A stretch of DNA of 64,000 bases from Rariloculus sp963665575 (GCA_963665575.2 CAXXDW010000003.1:434001-498000), one strand, 5' to 3'; positions 7,961-17,919 are shown, counted from the first letter of the stretch. The notes: a model not told the origin generated them from the letters alone. Program-made: numbers and translations.

Positions 7961-9238
7961 GCGCACGACGATCGGCGCCGTGTCGACGAATCGGCCGTTC
8001 GTCGCTCTGGGCCGGAATCTGCTGGTCTCGATGAGATCGACGACCGCGTCCCGTTCGGACTCGGTGGCGTCGAGCGTCGTCTCGAGTATCTCGATCCGAT
8101 CGCTGTAACCAAGCCTTGTCACAACGAACGAGGCGTCGATATACCGCGGCGAGCTCCGCTGCACCTGCGCTGTCGCAAGCGGGTTTGGCAGGAACGTGGG
8201 CAAAACGACCGGCAATTCGGGTGAGAACAGTCCCTCGATCGACGCCTGAGGCGTTCCTTCGCGCGCAAGCAGTTCGTAGGCGCGCTCGTAGCGCTCGACC
8301 AACGCGTCGCTGCGCTCGTCCCGGCTTCTGCGGGTGGCGCCGTCGACGAACAACAGGTCCCAGTCGACCAACTCCACCAGCGAGGTCACGCGGGTCAACT
8401 GCGGTTCGGAATTCATTGCGTCAACGGCAGCGAGTCTCACGAGGCTCCGCCGGCCGACGTCGTAGGAGCCAAGATAGTGAGCGTAGCGATAGCTCGTGCG
8501 AACGAGCGCCAGGTCGATCTCGCGAAGCTCGTCGATGTACTCGAGCCCCTGGTTCAGAATGATTCTGATCGCATTGTTGTAGTGGCGCCGGGACTCCGAA
8601 AGCAGCGTTCGCACCACGACATTGCGGCTTCCCGACCGGCAACTCCTCCCGCGAGACCAGCCGCGTCTCGGTGAGTAATAACAGCCTAGAATGATCTGCT
8701 CGGGAAATCCGCCGCCGATGTAGCGCGCGAGGATATCCTCCCGCTTGGCGGCAACCTCGCGCAGCACGGGCACGATTCGCACGTCGTCCGGATGCCGCCT
8801 CACGAGATCGAGCAACTCCTGCTCGAGGTCCCAGGCTCGCGCCGAGTTGTCTCTTGCTTCCTCGTTGGCGATCAGCCGCTGCAACCACGGCGCCTGTTCG
8901 AGCGAATAAAGCCCACGGGTCGCCCGAACGACCTGCAGGGCCTCGTCGACTACGGCAATCGCAAGATCGTGTGCGCCGTCTGCTTCAAATCGCAGCGCCG
9001 CAGTCATGAGCGGTCCGTCAGGGGCGACGGACTCGCCATCGGCCGGCGGAAGGATGGCGGTGGTCTGCTCGGCGGAACGCAACAAGGCGTCCACGGCCGC
9101 AGACTCCGGTGCTGCCTGCGCAAATGCCGCTTGAGGCTCGGTAGCTGTGCCGAGCAGGACAATCGTGGCGACAAATGCGGGGGCAACCCCGGCCGTCGCC
9201 TTCAGCGTCGGAAGCGGCACGAACGAAGTCATCTCCAT
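7943..9238 (-). CDS. Secreted protein with a TonB C-terminal-like domain
   Basis: Protein of 431 residues. The ATG at 9238 has GAGG about six bases upstream. An N-terminal hydrophobic stretch (about residues 14-40, ending AAFAQA) is a signal peptide. The middle 290 residues are helix-rich and read like degenerate TPR units (ALRFEADGAHDLAIAVVDEA, YRYAHYLGSYDVGRRSLVRL). The last 90 residues (PNPLATAQVQR..., FVVTRLGYSDRIEI, SRFRPRATNGR, IVVRYHLVR) match the TonB C-terminal fold. Unlike true TonB it has no proline-rich spacer or membrane anchor, so it is probably an energy-transducer-like periplasmic protein of unknown partner. The 3' end has been tandemly duplicated. Confidence 0.65.
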   Translation of the reverse strand: MEMTSFVPLPTLKATAGVAPAFVATIVLLGTATEPQAAFAQAAPESAAVDALLRSAEQTTAILPPADGESVAPDGPLMTAALRFEADGAHDLAIAVVDEALQVVRATRGLYSLEQAPWLQRLIANEEARDNSARAWDLEQELLDLVRRHPDDVRIVPVLREVAAKREDILARYIGGGFPEQIILGCYYSPRRGWSRGRSCRSGSRNVVVRTLLSESRRHYNNAIRIILNQGLEYIDELREIDLALVRTSYRYAHYLGSYDVGRRSLVRLAAVDAMNSEPQLTRVTSLVELVDWDLLFVDGATRRSRDERSDALVERYERAYELLAREGTPQASIEGLFSPELPVVLPTFLPNPLATAQVQRSSPRYIDASFVVTRLGYSDRIEILETTLDATESERDAVVDLIETSRFRPRATNGRFVDTAPIVVRYHLVR

Positions 9239-9372
9239 CGGAACCTCAGACTAGCACGCTGACCACCGCTCCCCAACTTGCGGTATTCCGGCCGATTCGC
9301 GCAGATGATTACGATGACAGGTTTCGTGCTGGGCGCAGTCCTGAGCACGCAGCTACCGGCGACGAGGCAGCG

Positions 9373-10233
9373 TTACGGCGAATAGCCGAATCGTTCCAGA
9401 ATGGCGCGAGAAGTATCCGCGAAGGCAGCGAGCCTTGTGTCTCGTCGGAACGCGCAGGCGCGGCCAGCTTCCAGACCATCGTATTCGACCGCGTCGTTCG
9501 CGGCTTTCGACGCACGGCAAAAGTCGGCGATTCGCGGAACCACCTGCTCCGGCATCTCGAGCAGATCCTCGAAACGGATCTCCAGTGCGCGATCATCGAG
9601 TTCCGCCATTTCGAGACGGGCCTTTTCGACGTACTGTTCCCACATCGTCAGGGCTTCGGCGAGCGTCCAGCCGCGGCGCGAAGACAGTACGCCGAGTGCA
9701 TCGTCCCGAATCACGGTCAGTGCCGGCGGAACAGGCTCGCCGCTTGCCGCGCGCAAGGCCTCCGAGTGTCGCCGCGCGAGACTGGCCGCCACATCGACGC
9801 CGTGGCGAACGATATGCAGGGCGCGCAGGTTCGGACAGATCTGTTTCCAGACCGGCAGGGTGAAGGTACTTCGCGGGTCCTTCCAGCCGAACGGCCGCGA
9901 TTCCGCGCTGCTCGATCCCGGCCGCCAACCGGATTGACCGACGAAGTTTCCGAAACGCGCGGTCAGCGTCTGGCGCGTGCTCTCGGCCAATCGCTCCGCA
10001 ATTTCAGGCTGCGACAGCGCGAAGTGCGCCGACATCGGTTCGGACCAGAACGCCCCGCACTGATGCAGGATCCCTTCATTGATCAGCATGAACGTCACCG
10101 ATTCGGAGTCGCCCTGCTGGTCGGCGCCCATGAAGACGCCGAGCTGCTCGAGGATTTGCGCAGCGAGCCGCGTACCGGAGCGATGCATGCCGATCACCAC
10201 GATCGGACTTGCCTGGGTCAGCCGTGCGTCCAT
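9373..10233 (-). CDS. Sulfotransferase family protein
   Basis: Protein of 286 residues. Near the N-terminus GMHRSGTRLA (about residues 15-24) is the 5'-phosphosulfate-binding loop of PAPS-dependent sulfotransferases. FGWKDPRSTF and LRALHIVRHGVDVAASL (the 3'-phosphate-binding R-x(7)-S-type segment) follow, then RFEDLLEMPEQVV, the usual family order. It would move a sulfo group from PAPS to a sugar, lipid or protein hydroxyl. It sits between the TonB-C-like gene and the QW-motif gene on the same strand, 134 bases and 58 bases away. Given the halogenase and glycan genes, a natural-product or glycan acceptor are both possible. Confidence 0.85.
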   Translation of the reverse strand: MDARLTQASPIVVIGMHRSGTRLAAQILEQLGVFMGADQQGDSESVTFMLINEGILHQCGAFWSEPMSAHFALSQPEIAERLAESTRQTLTARFGNFVGQSGWRPGSSSAESRPFGWKDPRSTFTLPVWKQICPNLRALHIVRHGVDVAASLARRHSEALRAASGEPVPPALTVIRDDALGVLSSRRGWTLAEALTMWEQYVEKARLEMAELDDRALEIRFEDLLEMPEQVVPRIADFCRASKAANDAVEYDGLEAGRACAFRRDTRLAAFADTSRAILERFGYSP

Positions 10234-10291
10234 GGGGCAAGGATAAACTCGGTAAGCTGAAGCACTACCATCGACTGCAATGAAATTACAG

Positions 10292-11020
10292 CTATGAAGC
10301 TGAGCTGTCGGCGAATTTCACATGCAGCAGGAGCAAGAGCCCGAGAATCGTGGCGTGCCAATCGGAACCGCCTTCCTCATCTCTCGATTTGCCCCAGCCT
10401 CCGTCCACGTTCTGGCTCGCGACAACGCTCTCGACAAAGACATCGTCGATCAGCGCGCCCTGGCCCGCAAGGTAGAGATACGCCGCAGCTTCGAGCCTGA
10501 GGTCGCTGACGATCGTCGGGTCGGCGTTGACGATCATGGCAGTCGCACGGAAGACATCCTCGATGAAACCGTCCTGCAGCGCCAGTTCACAGCCGTTTCG
10601 CTGAATCCAGACCCATGCCAGCAGCACGTGCGTAAGATAATACCCGCCCGCATGCGCGGCCCGATAAAGCGCGTTCGGATAAACCGGCGGCAATTCCTGC
10701 TGGTTGCAATAGAGCGCATAGGCAACGATAAGGTCGGATGGGTGTGTCACCGCCTGAAAGTCCTCGGACTGCAGTGGGTTGTCAGGATCAGCCATACGAC
10801 GCAGAACGCGCAGCAGGGGCAAATCCGGCGGTTGCCGGATCAGCACGTCGTCGTAGCGTTGCAAGGCATCCGCGAACTCCTCTACACGGAAGCTTTGGTG
10901 AATGATCTCGAGCCAGAGCAGGGCATGCGGTTCCTGCGTTTCCTCGAAAAAACTCACCGCTTTGGCGACCGCAGCATGCAAGGGTTCACTGGTCTGCAAG
11001 AGCGTCTCCCTGCGTTTCAC
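10292..11020 (-). CDS. Alpha-helical protein with a terpene-cyclase-like QW motif (left paralog)
   Basis: Protein of 242 residues from a GTG at 11020 (first residues VKRRETLLQTSEP, read M). Almost wholly helical by composition. It contains a VVASQNVDGGWG motif (about 205-216) followed by WHATILGLLLLLHV, the QxxDGGW signature of prenyltransferase/squalene-hopene-cyclase (alpha/alpha) barrels, but only one such unit. It is clearly homologous to the protein at 26304-27041: EPHALL, VEEFAD, RYD-V/E, LRVxRRM, NPLQ, WIQ-x-NGCEL, GGWG and HATIL all align. Both copies sit next to a TonB receptor of the same family. No catalytic acid motif of true cyclases is seen, so function is unknown. Confidence 0.75.
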   Translation of the reverse strand: MKRRETLLQTSEPLHAAVAKAVSFFEETQEPHALLWLEIIHQSFRVEEFADALQRYDDVLIRQPPDLPLLRVLRRMADPDNPLQSEDFQAVTHPSDLIVAYALYCNQQELPPVYPNALYRAAHAGGYYLTHVLLAWVWIQRNGCELALQDGFIEDVFRATAMIVNADPTIVSDLRLEAAAYLYLAGQGALIDDVFVESVVASQNVDGGWGKSRDEEGGSDWHATILGLLLLLHVKFADSSAS

Positions 11021-11036
11021 TCAGCGCCGCGCCCAT

Positions 11037-11064
11037 AAAAAAGCGGCGGGCTCGCGCCCGCCGC
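11037..11064 (-). terminator. Intrinsic terminator of the left TonB receptor
   Basis: GCGGCGGGC at 11043-11051 pairs perfectly with GCCCGCCGC at 11056-11064 across a 4-base loop. Six A on the plus strand (11037-11042) give a U tract after the stem in minus-strand RNA. It lies 24 bases past the receptor stop. Confidence 0.85.
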
Positions 11065-11087
11065 CGGAGTCTCAGTCGATTCAGCGT

Positions 11088-14000
11088 TCAGAACTCCATC
11101 GACAGGCTCAGGAAGAAACGCCGCCCGAGCGTATCGTAGACCGCTCCGCCGCCTCCGAATCCGCCGCCGCGAGTGCAGTGGCCAGGGAAGCGCCCACCGT
11201 TTGCGTTGGGGTTGTACCCCAGGCACGGCGGTTCCTCGTCGAGCAGATTCTCTATTCCGAGCCTTACGGAGTACCGGTCCTGGAACCTGTAACCTGCCGT
11301 CATCGCGAACAGGTTGTAGCTCGGCGGAGTGCTGTACATGCAGCTTGTCGCTTCACGGTTCGTACGACAGGATGCATTGTCAAGCGAAGGCCAGTATTGG
11401 TGCCTGAGCGAAAAGGTCCACGGCCCCGTGAAGTAGCTGAAGGTCGTGAACAGGCGGTACTCGTAGCGCTGACACTGAATCTGCAGCGCGCAACTGCTGA
11501 AGCCGGCGTGATCAATCTCCTCGAGCTCCGGTCGATCCTGGGTGATGGCCTCAAGGTTGTAGTTCGCGACCGAATTCATATTGAAGCCGCCGTTGCCAAA
11601 CTCTCTCGACCAGTTGAGCTGAAAATCTATGCCCGACATTAGCGCTCGGCCCTCGTTCGTGAAGGACGAATCGATGTTCGCGGCACTACCGCTGCTAGGA
11701 TTCCGGAAGATCTGCATACAGGCGGGCAAATTCACGTCCCCGGTCGGGTTGAACCCCATGCTGAGACAGCGTTCGTACGTGGAGTCACCGCTTTCCAGCG
11801 CGATCATTTCCTCGATCTCGATCGTGTAGTAGTCGACCGTGAGGGTGAAATTATCGTGGAAGTCCATGACCACACCGAGTGTGAACGTGTCGGCCTGCTC
11901 TTCCCTCAAGTTCGGCTGGCCAAAGCTGTTCCGGATGCCGAGGCCGCCGCCTGTGGGTTGATCCTCGAGCGGATCGATATCGTAGTACTCAAGTGCACCC
12001 GAGTCGCCCATGAGGGTCCTGCAGATCCGGAGAGTCTGAGCATTCTGCTCGCCACTCACGTTCCCCCCGGGCGTTGCGCCGTAGGGCGACGGATTGTTGA
12101 GATTCTGCGAGCAATGGTCGCCCCATTGCGAGCCGCCGCCACCGAAAATCTGCGTGCGCCCGATGAAAAGCTCACCAAGATTCGGTGCACGGAAAGCGCG
12201 ATTGAAACCGCCGCGGATTCGATAGCGCGGCGTAACCGCCCAGTCGATCAGCCCCTTGTACGTTTGGAGGCTGTCGACGTGGGGCATGCTCCAGTCTGAA
12301 ATACGCGCTCCAAGCTCGACATTGAGGTGCTGGACACCCGCAGGCCCGTCACTGATGATCGGGATCAGCAGCTCACCGTAAATCTCGGAAACATCGAACT
12401 CTCCGCTGCTGTCCTCGTTCGGGAACAGGCCCGCGATCGGATCGATCAGGTTCTGGTTGTCGCTGAGATTATCCGGTTCAAACTCGTAGCTGTTCTCGCG
12501 AAATGTGTATCCGACTGCATACGCGAGCGGCCCGGCCGGCATCTCGATGAGGTCGCCGACGAGATTGGCTTCGAGAATCGACTGCGTGACCTGATTGGTG
12601 TTCTTCAGGTCCGGCGAGAGCATCGTCGCGCAATCCTCGGAGAATTCACGACTGTCGATGATCGGAAAGCCCGACGTACATACCGGAATACTCTCCGCGA
12701 AACCCGTACCGAACGGGTTCGGATCGAAAATTCCGTTGCGTCCGAAGTTGGGGAACGACATCATCGCCCGGTAGGTGCTGATTCTCGTCGATCCGCGCTG
12801 GATGATGATGTTGTCCGTTCGCCCGGTCGATATCGTGACGTCCCAGAAATCGTCGCCGCTCGGCAACGCGCCTTCGGCGCCGACGGAGAAGTTCATCGTC
12901 GTCAGCGTGTTCTTGCTCGACCGCGCAGCGCCAAGAGCATCTCTGAGGTAGTCGGGCGGCCGGTGCGCCCAGAGATCGGCCTCCGGGTTCGGTCGCTCAT
13001 GAATAGATTCCAGATTTCAGGCGATGTCGGCCACGCTTCGGACTCGGTACAGCCGGGCAAACCGTCGAGCCACGGCATGGCCGCGGTCGGCTGCGCGTCG
13101 CACTCGACGTCGAAACGACCGCCAATGGTGTACGCGGAGTTCGTCGTGCCATCCGGGTTCAGCGAGTCCGGAACGTTGAGGTGAACATTGTCGTTACCGC
13201 GGTAGATTTCGTTGCCGAACGGTATCGGCGCACCCCACAGCGTGATGTTGTCCGCCGTGAGCCCGAGGCTCGTCTGAGTCTCGGTGCGCGTAACCATGGC
13301 CTGTGCCGTGATCCGGACATCATCGGCCACATCGAAGTGCCCGTCGGCGAATGCCGAGAGCCGCTCGAGCGGCGTCGAGAACCATTGCCAGAAATTGTTT
13401 TCCTTGATCGTACCGTCGGGCTGGATCACGCGGAACGGCAGACCCTCGAAATTGCCGTCGTGGTCACCGAGGAACGGGCCCTCGTAACGATACGAGCCAG
13501 CACGGCCGCCCGAATTCATGAGGCCCGTATATAACGTGCCGGAGTTCCGGTTTACGAGGTATCGCGTGAACGCGACGTTGTTCGACACCTGCCCCGGTAC
13601 TTCGCTGAATAACTCGTCGACGGCGGCCCGGCTCGGGTTATTGGTGAACGGATTCGTACCCTGCACGTTGCTGACCCAGGTGTCGGTTCCCCAGAAGAAT
13701 GCCGTGGCGCCGGTGTTCGGGTTAGCCATGTCCGCTACGCGCCAGTCGCGTTCCCAACGCTGCTGCAACCCACGGGACGAACGCTCCACGCCGATCATGA
13801 CGTTGCCGCGGTCGCCCGCCATGTTGGCGCCTATAAGTGCCGAAATCGTCGTCTCCTGGCTGCCGCCGTGCTGTGTATCGCCAAACCGGACATCGACCGA
13901 TGCGCCTTCGTAGTCGTCCTTGAGGATGAAGTTGACGACACCGCCCACGGCGTCTGCGCCGTACACGGCCGAGGCGCCGCCCGAAATGACTTCGACGCGC

Positions 14001-14527
14001 TCAATAGCCGACGAGGGAATCGAGTTTGTATCGACGACCATCGTCGCGTTGACAGGCATGGCCCGCCGGCCGTTGATGAGAATAAGGTTCCGGTTCGGAC
14101 CGAGGCCCCTCAAGCTCACCGTGGATGCGCCGACGGTGTTCGTGGCCGTCTGCTGCACGTCCGTGGTCGTGAACTGTGTCACGGCCGGCACGAACTGCGG
14201 GAGCCGGTTCAGGATCGTTTCGACGCCGATCGAGGTCGTCTCGTCGAAGAGTTGCTCGTCGACGGTCTGGATCGGCGAGTTCGCGGTGAAATCCTGGCGC
14301 AGGATTCGAGAGCCCGTGACCGTGACCTCTTCGAGCACCACTTCTTCCTGTGCCGAGGCCGGAGTTACCGGCGACACGGCGAGCGCCATGCCCATGAGCG
14401 CTCCACCGGAGGCCGAGAGAACCGTTGGCATCACACCGGCCGATGTTGGGCGGCGAAGCGCTTCGATAACTCCCCTGGACAATGCATGCATGCTCGGGCG
14501 ACGGCCCGAAACTCTCGATCTCTTCAT
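11088..14527 (-). pseudogene. TonB-dependent outer-membrane receptor, split by a one-base frameshift (left paralog)
   Basis: Two adjoining frames, 14527-12902 (541 codons) and 12896-11088 (602 codons), together align with the intact 1,199-residue receptor at 27115-30714. The N-terminal half has a signal peptide (to about residue 60), VTVTGSRI, the plug domain with FVPAVTQFTT, SLRGLGPNRNLILINGRR and SGGASAVYGADAVGGVVNFILKDD, then barrel strands. The C-terminal half ends in the barrel's last strand, RRFFLSLSMEF, with a terminal Phe. At about 12994-12995 the gene reads ATGAGC-GACCG where the paralog reads ATGAGCCGGCCG, so one C is missing. Restoring it continues as PDYLRDALGAARSS. GGGGAG precedes the ATG. 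Without the base it is broken; a sequencing error is possible. Confidence 0.85.
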
Positions 14528-14638
14528 CTGTCACTCCCCAATAGAAACGGCCAAAGGTCTCCCGGTTTATCCCCATGAGCGGGAACTGTGGTGCATAAGT
14601 TCCACCCTCTCCCTACTCACACTTGTCGTTTTACAATG

Positions 14639-14667
14639 ACTATACATGCTCACTGAGATCCTGCCAA
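14639..14667 (-). promoter_or_regulatory. Sigma-70-type promoter of the left TonB receptor
   Basis: On the minus strand TTGGCA (14667-14662), a 17-base spacer and TATAGT (14644-14639), each box one base from consensus. The transcript would start near 14632, giving a leader of about 105 bases. The right receptor has a promoter of the same form. Confidence 0.6.
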
Positions 14668-14673
14668 ATGCCT

Positions 14674-14701
14674 TTTTCATGTATCTAATGCAATATGAAA
14701 A
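14674..14701. promoter_or_regulatory. Inverted repeat just upstream of the receptor -35 box
   Basis: TTTTCAT (14674-14680) and ATGAAAA (14695-14701) form perfect 7-bp arms around a 14-base AT-rich centre. The position, ending seven bases from the -35 box, fits a regulator site. It does not look like a Fur box, so the controlling protein is unknown. Confidence 0.35.
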
Positions 14702-14811
14702 CCGCGAGAATGTTGCAGTCGCGCAACGTATTTGCTCGTGCCAGTCAGTTCAATCGAACGTCCCGCAGATCACTGTGGCTGTGCCGTCCGTACGAAGTCC
14801 GCACACGTGCG

Positions 14812-16242
14812 TCAGTTGACCATCCAGAACGCGAGCGTCAGGCGCGGAAAAGCGAAAAAGGAGTCGACGGGATGGTATGCGGCGTGAAAATACTCCGACG
14901 GAAAAATCAGCAGCCTTCCGGGGACCATGTCCGTCGTGCCGACGATTTCCCAGTGTTCGCCGGTTGCTTCCGGCCAATAGTCAAGGCCCGTTTCCCCGAT
15001 CCGCGAGTCGTCCTTGACCGCCCGCGCGTAGCCCTCGTCGAACGTGAGGGAGTTTGTTGGCTTGTACCGGAAGAAGCCCGTGCCGCCGGAACACTCGTCC
15101 GGTGAATTCAGATAAAGGATGCAGGTATACGACCGGCGAACCTGCTCCGTAATGTCGCTGTGCGGCACCGCGAAGTCCGCGCGTCTGGGGTTGATCTGCA
15201 TGAACCAGTTCACGTCTACGCTGGCGTCCGCAGGTCGCGTGGTGATGCCGTAAACCTTGCTGATCGCCTGCTGCGCGACGGATATGAGACTGTTCGGATG
15301 ACGGATCGGGAACCGCAGGCGGCAGTCGTAGTAGTCGACGAAGTTGCGTCCGCCGGGCTCGTGTTTCCAGTTCGTTGCGGGCGTGCTGCCGATGACGTCA
15401 CGGACACGGTCCGGGTGCTTGAGGAGATTGTCGAGCACGACCGTCGGAATCTCGTCCCTTATCGGCTGCAGGTCGATACCGATGTTGCCGTGAATTTCGA
15501 AAAGGTCGTTGAACAGGAACGGTTTGCCGTCCGAACGCGTGTGCTCACCGGTCGTCGGCGGCACCGGATTCGACGCCGCATGCGCGGGTTTCGCATCGCC
15601 TGCCCTGGCCCTGGCGGGTTCAGCCGTTGCCGGCTCCGGCGCTTCACGCAGGTTGATCGCGATCGAAATCCTGGGCTTGTCGCTCTTGTTGCACTGCACA
15701 GCGTGCGGCAACCAGGACTCGAACATGACGAGCCGGCCGGGTTTCGGTGCGACTGCGATGTCCGACCGCGTCAGCAAACCAGGTCCCGCGGTCTGTGTGA
15801 ATTGTCGGTAGCTGCGCCTGGCCCCGATCGGATCCGGAAACACGATGCACCCGCAATTTTCCGGCGCCTCCACGTAGTAGCTGCACGACAGCAGGCTCCC
15901 GTCGTGGGTGTGCTGGGCCTCCTGCGCGCCGGGCTCGAAAATGTTGATCCAGGCCCGTTCGACTTCAAGCCGTCGCGGTGGGAGCTTCAGTGTATCCTCG
16001 ACAAACGACTTCGCCGCGCCGATGACGAGCGCCTCAAGTTCGTTGAGTTCGGCGTCTTCCAGGATCGACGCTGCGGGGTGGTAGTAGGACGTCGTGACCG
16101 ACTCTTCGGGCGATGGAACCACGTCCCGCCGTGCGCCTTCCGACTTCAGGTAGGCCGACACCTTGGCGTGGATAGCCTCATGGATGGCCGGTTCGACATC
16201 TCGAACGAGCAGCGGCACGGCAAAAAACAGGTCGACTGACAT
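14812..16242 (-). CDS. Fusion of two 2OG-Fe(II) oxygenase-like domains
   Basis: Protein of 476 residues with two modules. Residues about 1-205 resemble the TIGR02466 family: RAWINIFEPGAQEAQHTHDGS with HTHD at 111-114, then LLSCSYYVE, LVMFESWLPHAV (distal His) and RISIAIN (2-oxoglutarate-binding Arg). After a Pro/Ala linker (about 205-240), residues 250-476 are a second cupin-type module: DVNWFMQINP, VPHSD (HxD at 361-363), YTCILYLN, GGTGFFRY, RLLIFPSEYFHAAYHP (second His about 453) and RLTLAFWM. This second half resembles the DUF6445-type proteins I associate with tryptophan-halogenase loci. It is divergent from the halogenase, 163 bases apart. Hydroxylation of a peptide or indole-like substrate is an inference. 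Confidence 0.75.
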   Translation of the reverse strand: MSVDLFFAVPLLVRDVEPAIHEAIHAKVSAYLKSEGARRDVVPSPEESVTTSYYHPAASILEDAELNELEALVIGAAKSFVEDTLKLPPRRLEVERAWINIFEPGAQEAQHTHDGSLLSCSYYVEAPENCGCIVFPDPIGARRSYRQFTQTAGPGLLTRSDIAVAPKPGRLVMFESWLPHAVQCNKSDKPRISIAINLREAPEPATAEPARARAGDAKPAHAASNPVPPTTGEHTRSDGKPFLFNDLFEIHGNIGIDLQPIRDEIPTVVLDNLLKHPDRVRDVIGSTPATNWKHEPGGRNFVDYYDCRLRFPIRHPNSLISVAQQAISKVYGITTRPADASVDVNWFMQINPRRADFAVPHSDITEQVRRSYTCILYLNSPDECSGGTGFFRYKPTNSLTFDEGYARAVKDDSRIGETGLDYWPEATGEHWEIVGTTDMVPGRLLIFPSEYFHAAYHPVDSFFAFPRLTLAFWMVN

Positions 16243-16353
16243 GGCAAGGCAATCGTTCGAGTTTGCCGGATCATACTGGAATGCACGCTCCCGTTCGCGT
16301 TTCGTGCATGCGCGGCCAGCGTGGACGCTTTAGCTGACCCACGCCAAATCGTC

Positions 16354-16380
16354 TAGAATCCGGGCCTCTGTCCGGCCCGG
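16354..16380 (+). promoter_or_regulatory. Possible -10 box and leader hairpin of the halogenase
   Basis: TAGAAT at 16354-16359 is a reasonable -10 hexamer, without a clear -35. Immediately after it, CCGGGCC (16360-16366) and GGCCCGG (16374-16380) form a perfect 7-bp hairpin at the start of the leader, 25 bases before the GTG. No T tract follows, so it is not a terminator. Confidence 0.35.
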
Positions 16381-16405
16381 ACATTCAGGCTGACGGCTCA
16401 AAATC

Positions 16406-17914
16406 GTGCAGGCAGTTGATTCGGTAACGATCGTGGGCGCCGGCTCCGCCGGATGGCTCACGGCGCTTGCACTCAATACCCATTGCGGCTTTCTCAAGAT
16501 CCGTCTGATCCGCCCCAGCCGCGGTTCCCCGATCGGAGTCGGCGAGTCGACACAAAGCGACTTGATTCTGCTGTTGCAAGCCGCGCGTATCGATCTGCCG
16601 GCCTTTTACAAGGCCTGCAATGCCACGATGAAGTGCGGCATCTTCTACACCGACTGGAATGAAATCGGCAAGCATTATTGGCACCCGTTCTCGGATCTGG
16701 ACCTGGGGACATTTGCCAGCCCGGCCTCATTCTATTCCGTGGCGCATCACTACCAGCAGATGATATTGCGTGCCGGAAAATATCGACACACGCAATACTA
16801 CAAGTCCGTCCATACATCCTACGAAACCTGCGTCAGGAAAAAACAGGTGGCCCCGGAGTCGGCGGTAGCTTTCCACGTTGACGCGCACGAAATCACCAAA
16901 TACCTGGAACGCCACCTCGTTGAAGTCGAAGTGCTCGACGCCGACGACCTCGAAGTCAAGGTTGAGGACGGCAGGGTCGCCTGCATAGTCCTGGATGGTT
17001 CGAGAACCGTGAAGTCCGACCTCTATATCGATTGCAGCGGCTTCGCACGGGCGATTCACAAGCATGTGGCTACGCCGGATATCGTGGACTACGAGGCGAA
17101 CGTCAATCGCGCCGTCGCGGCGCAAGTGCCCTATGTGAATATCGAAAAGGAGCTGACTCCGTACACAGGCGCCCATGCTCACAAGCACGGGTGGACGTGG
17201 TCGATCCCCCTTCAGTCGAGAGTCGGCAGCGGTTACGTGTATCACGGTGACTTCTGTTCGCCGGATCAAGCTGAAAGAGACTTCAGACGACACTGGGGCG
17301 TGAAGAGAATGAAAGACGTCGAGGTCAGGCACATCCGCTTCGACAGCCCCACGCTTCGCAACCCCTGGGTCGAGAATGTTGTGGCGATCGGCCTGAGCGC
17401 GGGCTTCGTCGAGCCGCTGGAGGCCACGGGGTTGAACTGGACCATCACGAGCGGGCAGACGCTGTACGAATCCATCGCCGCGCGATACTACGACCGGGAT
17501 ACGAGTGCAAAATACAACTTCAATATGCTCGGCTATGTCTACGACGTGCACGACTTTATCGATGCGCACTACAAGCTTTCGGCACGACGGGACAGTGAAT
17601 TTTGGAAGTACCAGACCTCCAGGACATATTCCGAGCGCCTCGAGCACCGCCTCGCCCTGTACGCGAAAGAGATGCCATGTGACGCGAACAGGTTGAAGAC
17701 GACACCGTGGGCGTTCCATGAGTTGTCGTGGATCGACATCCTGAACGGTTACAACTTCAAGTACGCGAAACTCGATGTCGGCCCGATGCAGATGCAGTCG
17801 GCGGAAGAGCAACTGAAGGAAATTGCTTCGAAACCACGGCGCGGGATTCGCCCGTTGGAGTGTGCGCCTCCACCCACGTCATCCGGCGCGCGGGGCGCTC
17901 AGATCCTCATGTAA
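16406..17914 (+). CDS. Flavin-dependent tryptophan-halogenase-like enzyme
   Basis: Protein of 502 residues from a GTG at 16406. All hallmarks of FAD-dependent halogenases are present: the Rossmann motif GAGSAGW (11-17), PIGVGEST, the catalytic Lys in MKCGIFYTDW (Lys76, equivalent to Lys79 of PrnA), DCSGFAR, the diagnostic WTWSIP (263-268) and SAGFVEPLEATG with Glu339 (equivalent to Glu346). The enzyme uses FADH2, oxygen and halide to make hypohalous acid and halogenates an electron-rich ring, usually indole. It needs a flavin reductase, which is not in the window. Its neighbours (TonB receptor, 2OG oxygenases) match the receptor-linked halogenase group rather than antibiotic clusters, where the substrate is unknown. 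It converges with the haloperoxidase gene, five bases away. Confidence 0.92.
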   Translation: MQAVDSVTIVGAGSAGWLTALALNTHCGFLKIRLIRPSRGSPIGVGESTQSDLILLLQAARIDLPAFYKACNATMKCGIFYTDWNEIGKHYWHPFSDLDLGTFASPASFYSVAHHYQQMILRAGKYRHTQYYKSVHTSYETCVRKKQVAPESAVAFHVDAHEITKYLERHLVEVEVLDADDLEVKVEDGRVACIVLDGSRTVKSDLYIDCSGFARAIHKHVATPDIVDYEANVNRAVAAQVPYVNIEKELTPYTGAHAHKHGWTWSIPLQSRVGSGYVYHGDFCSPDQAERDFRRHWGVKRMKDVEVRHIRFDSPTLRNPWVENVVAIGLSAGFVEPLEATGLNWTITSGQTLYESIAARYYDRDTSAKYNFNMLGYVYDVHDFIDAHYKLSARRDSEFWKYQTSRTYSERLEHRLALYAKEMPCDANRLKTTPWAFHELSWIDILNGYNFKYAKLDVGPMQMQSAEEQLKEIASKPRRGIRPLECAPPPTSSGARGAQILM

Positions 17915-17919
17915 GCGAT

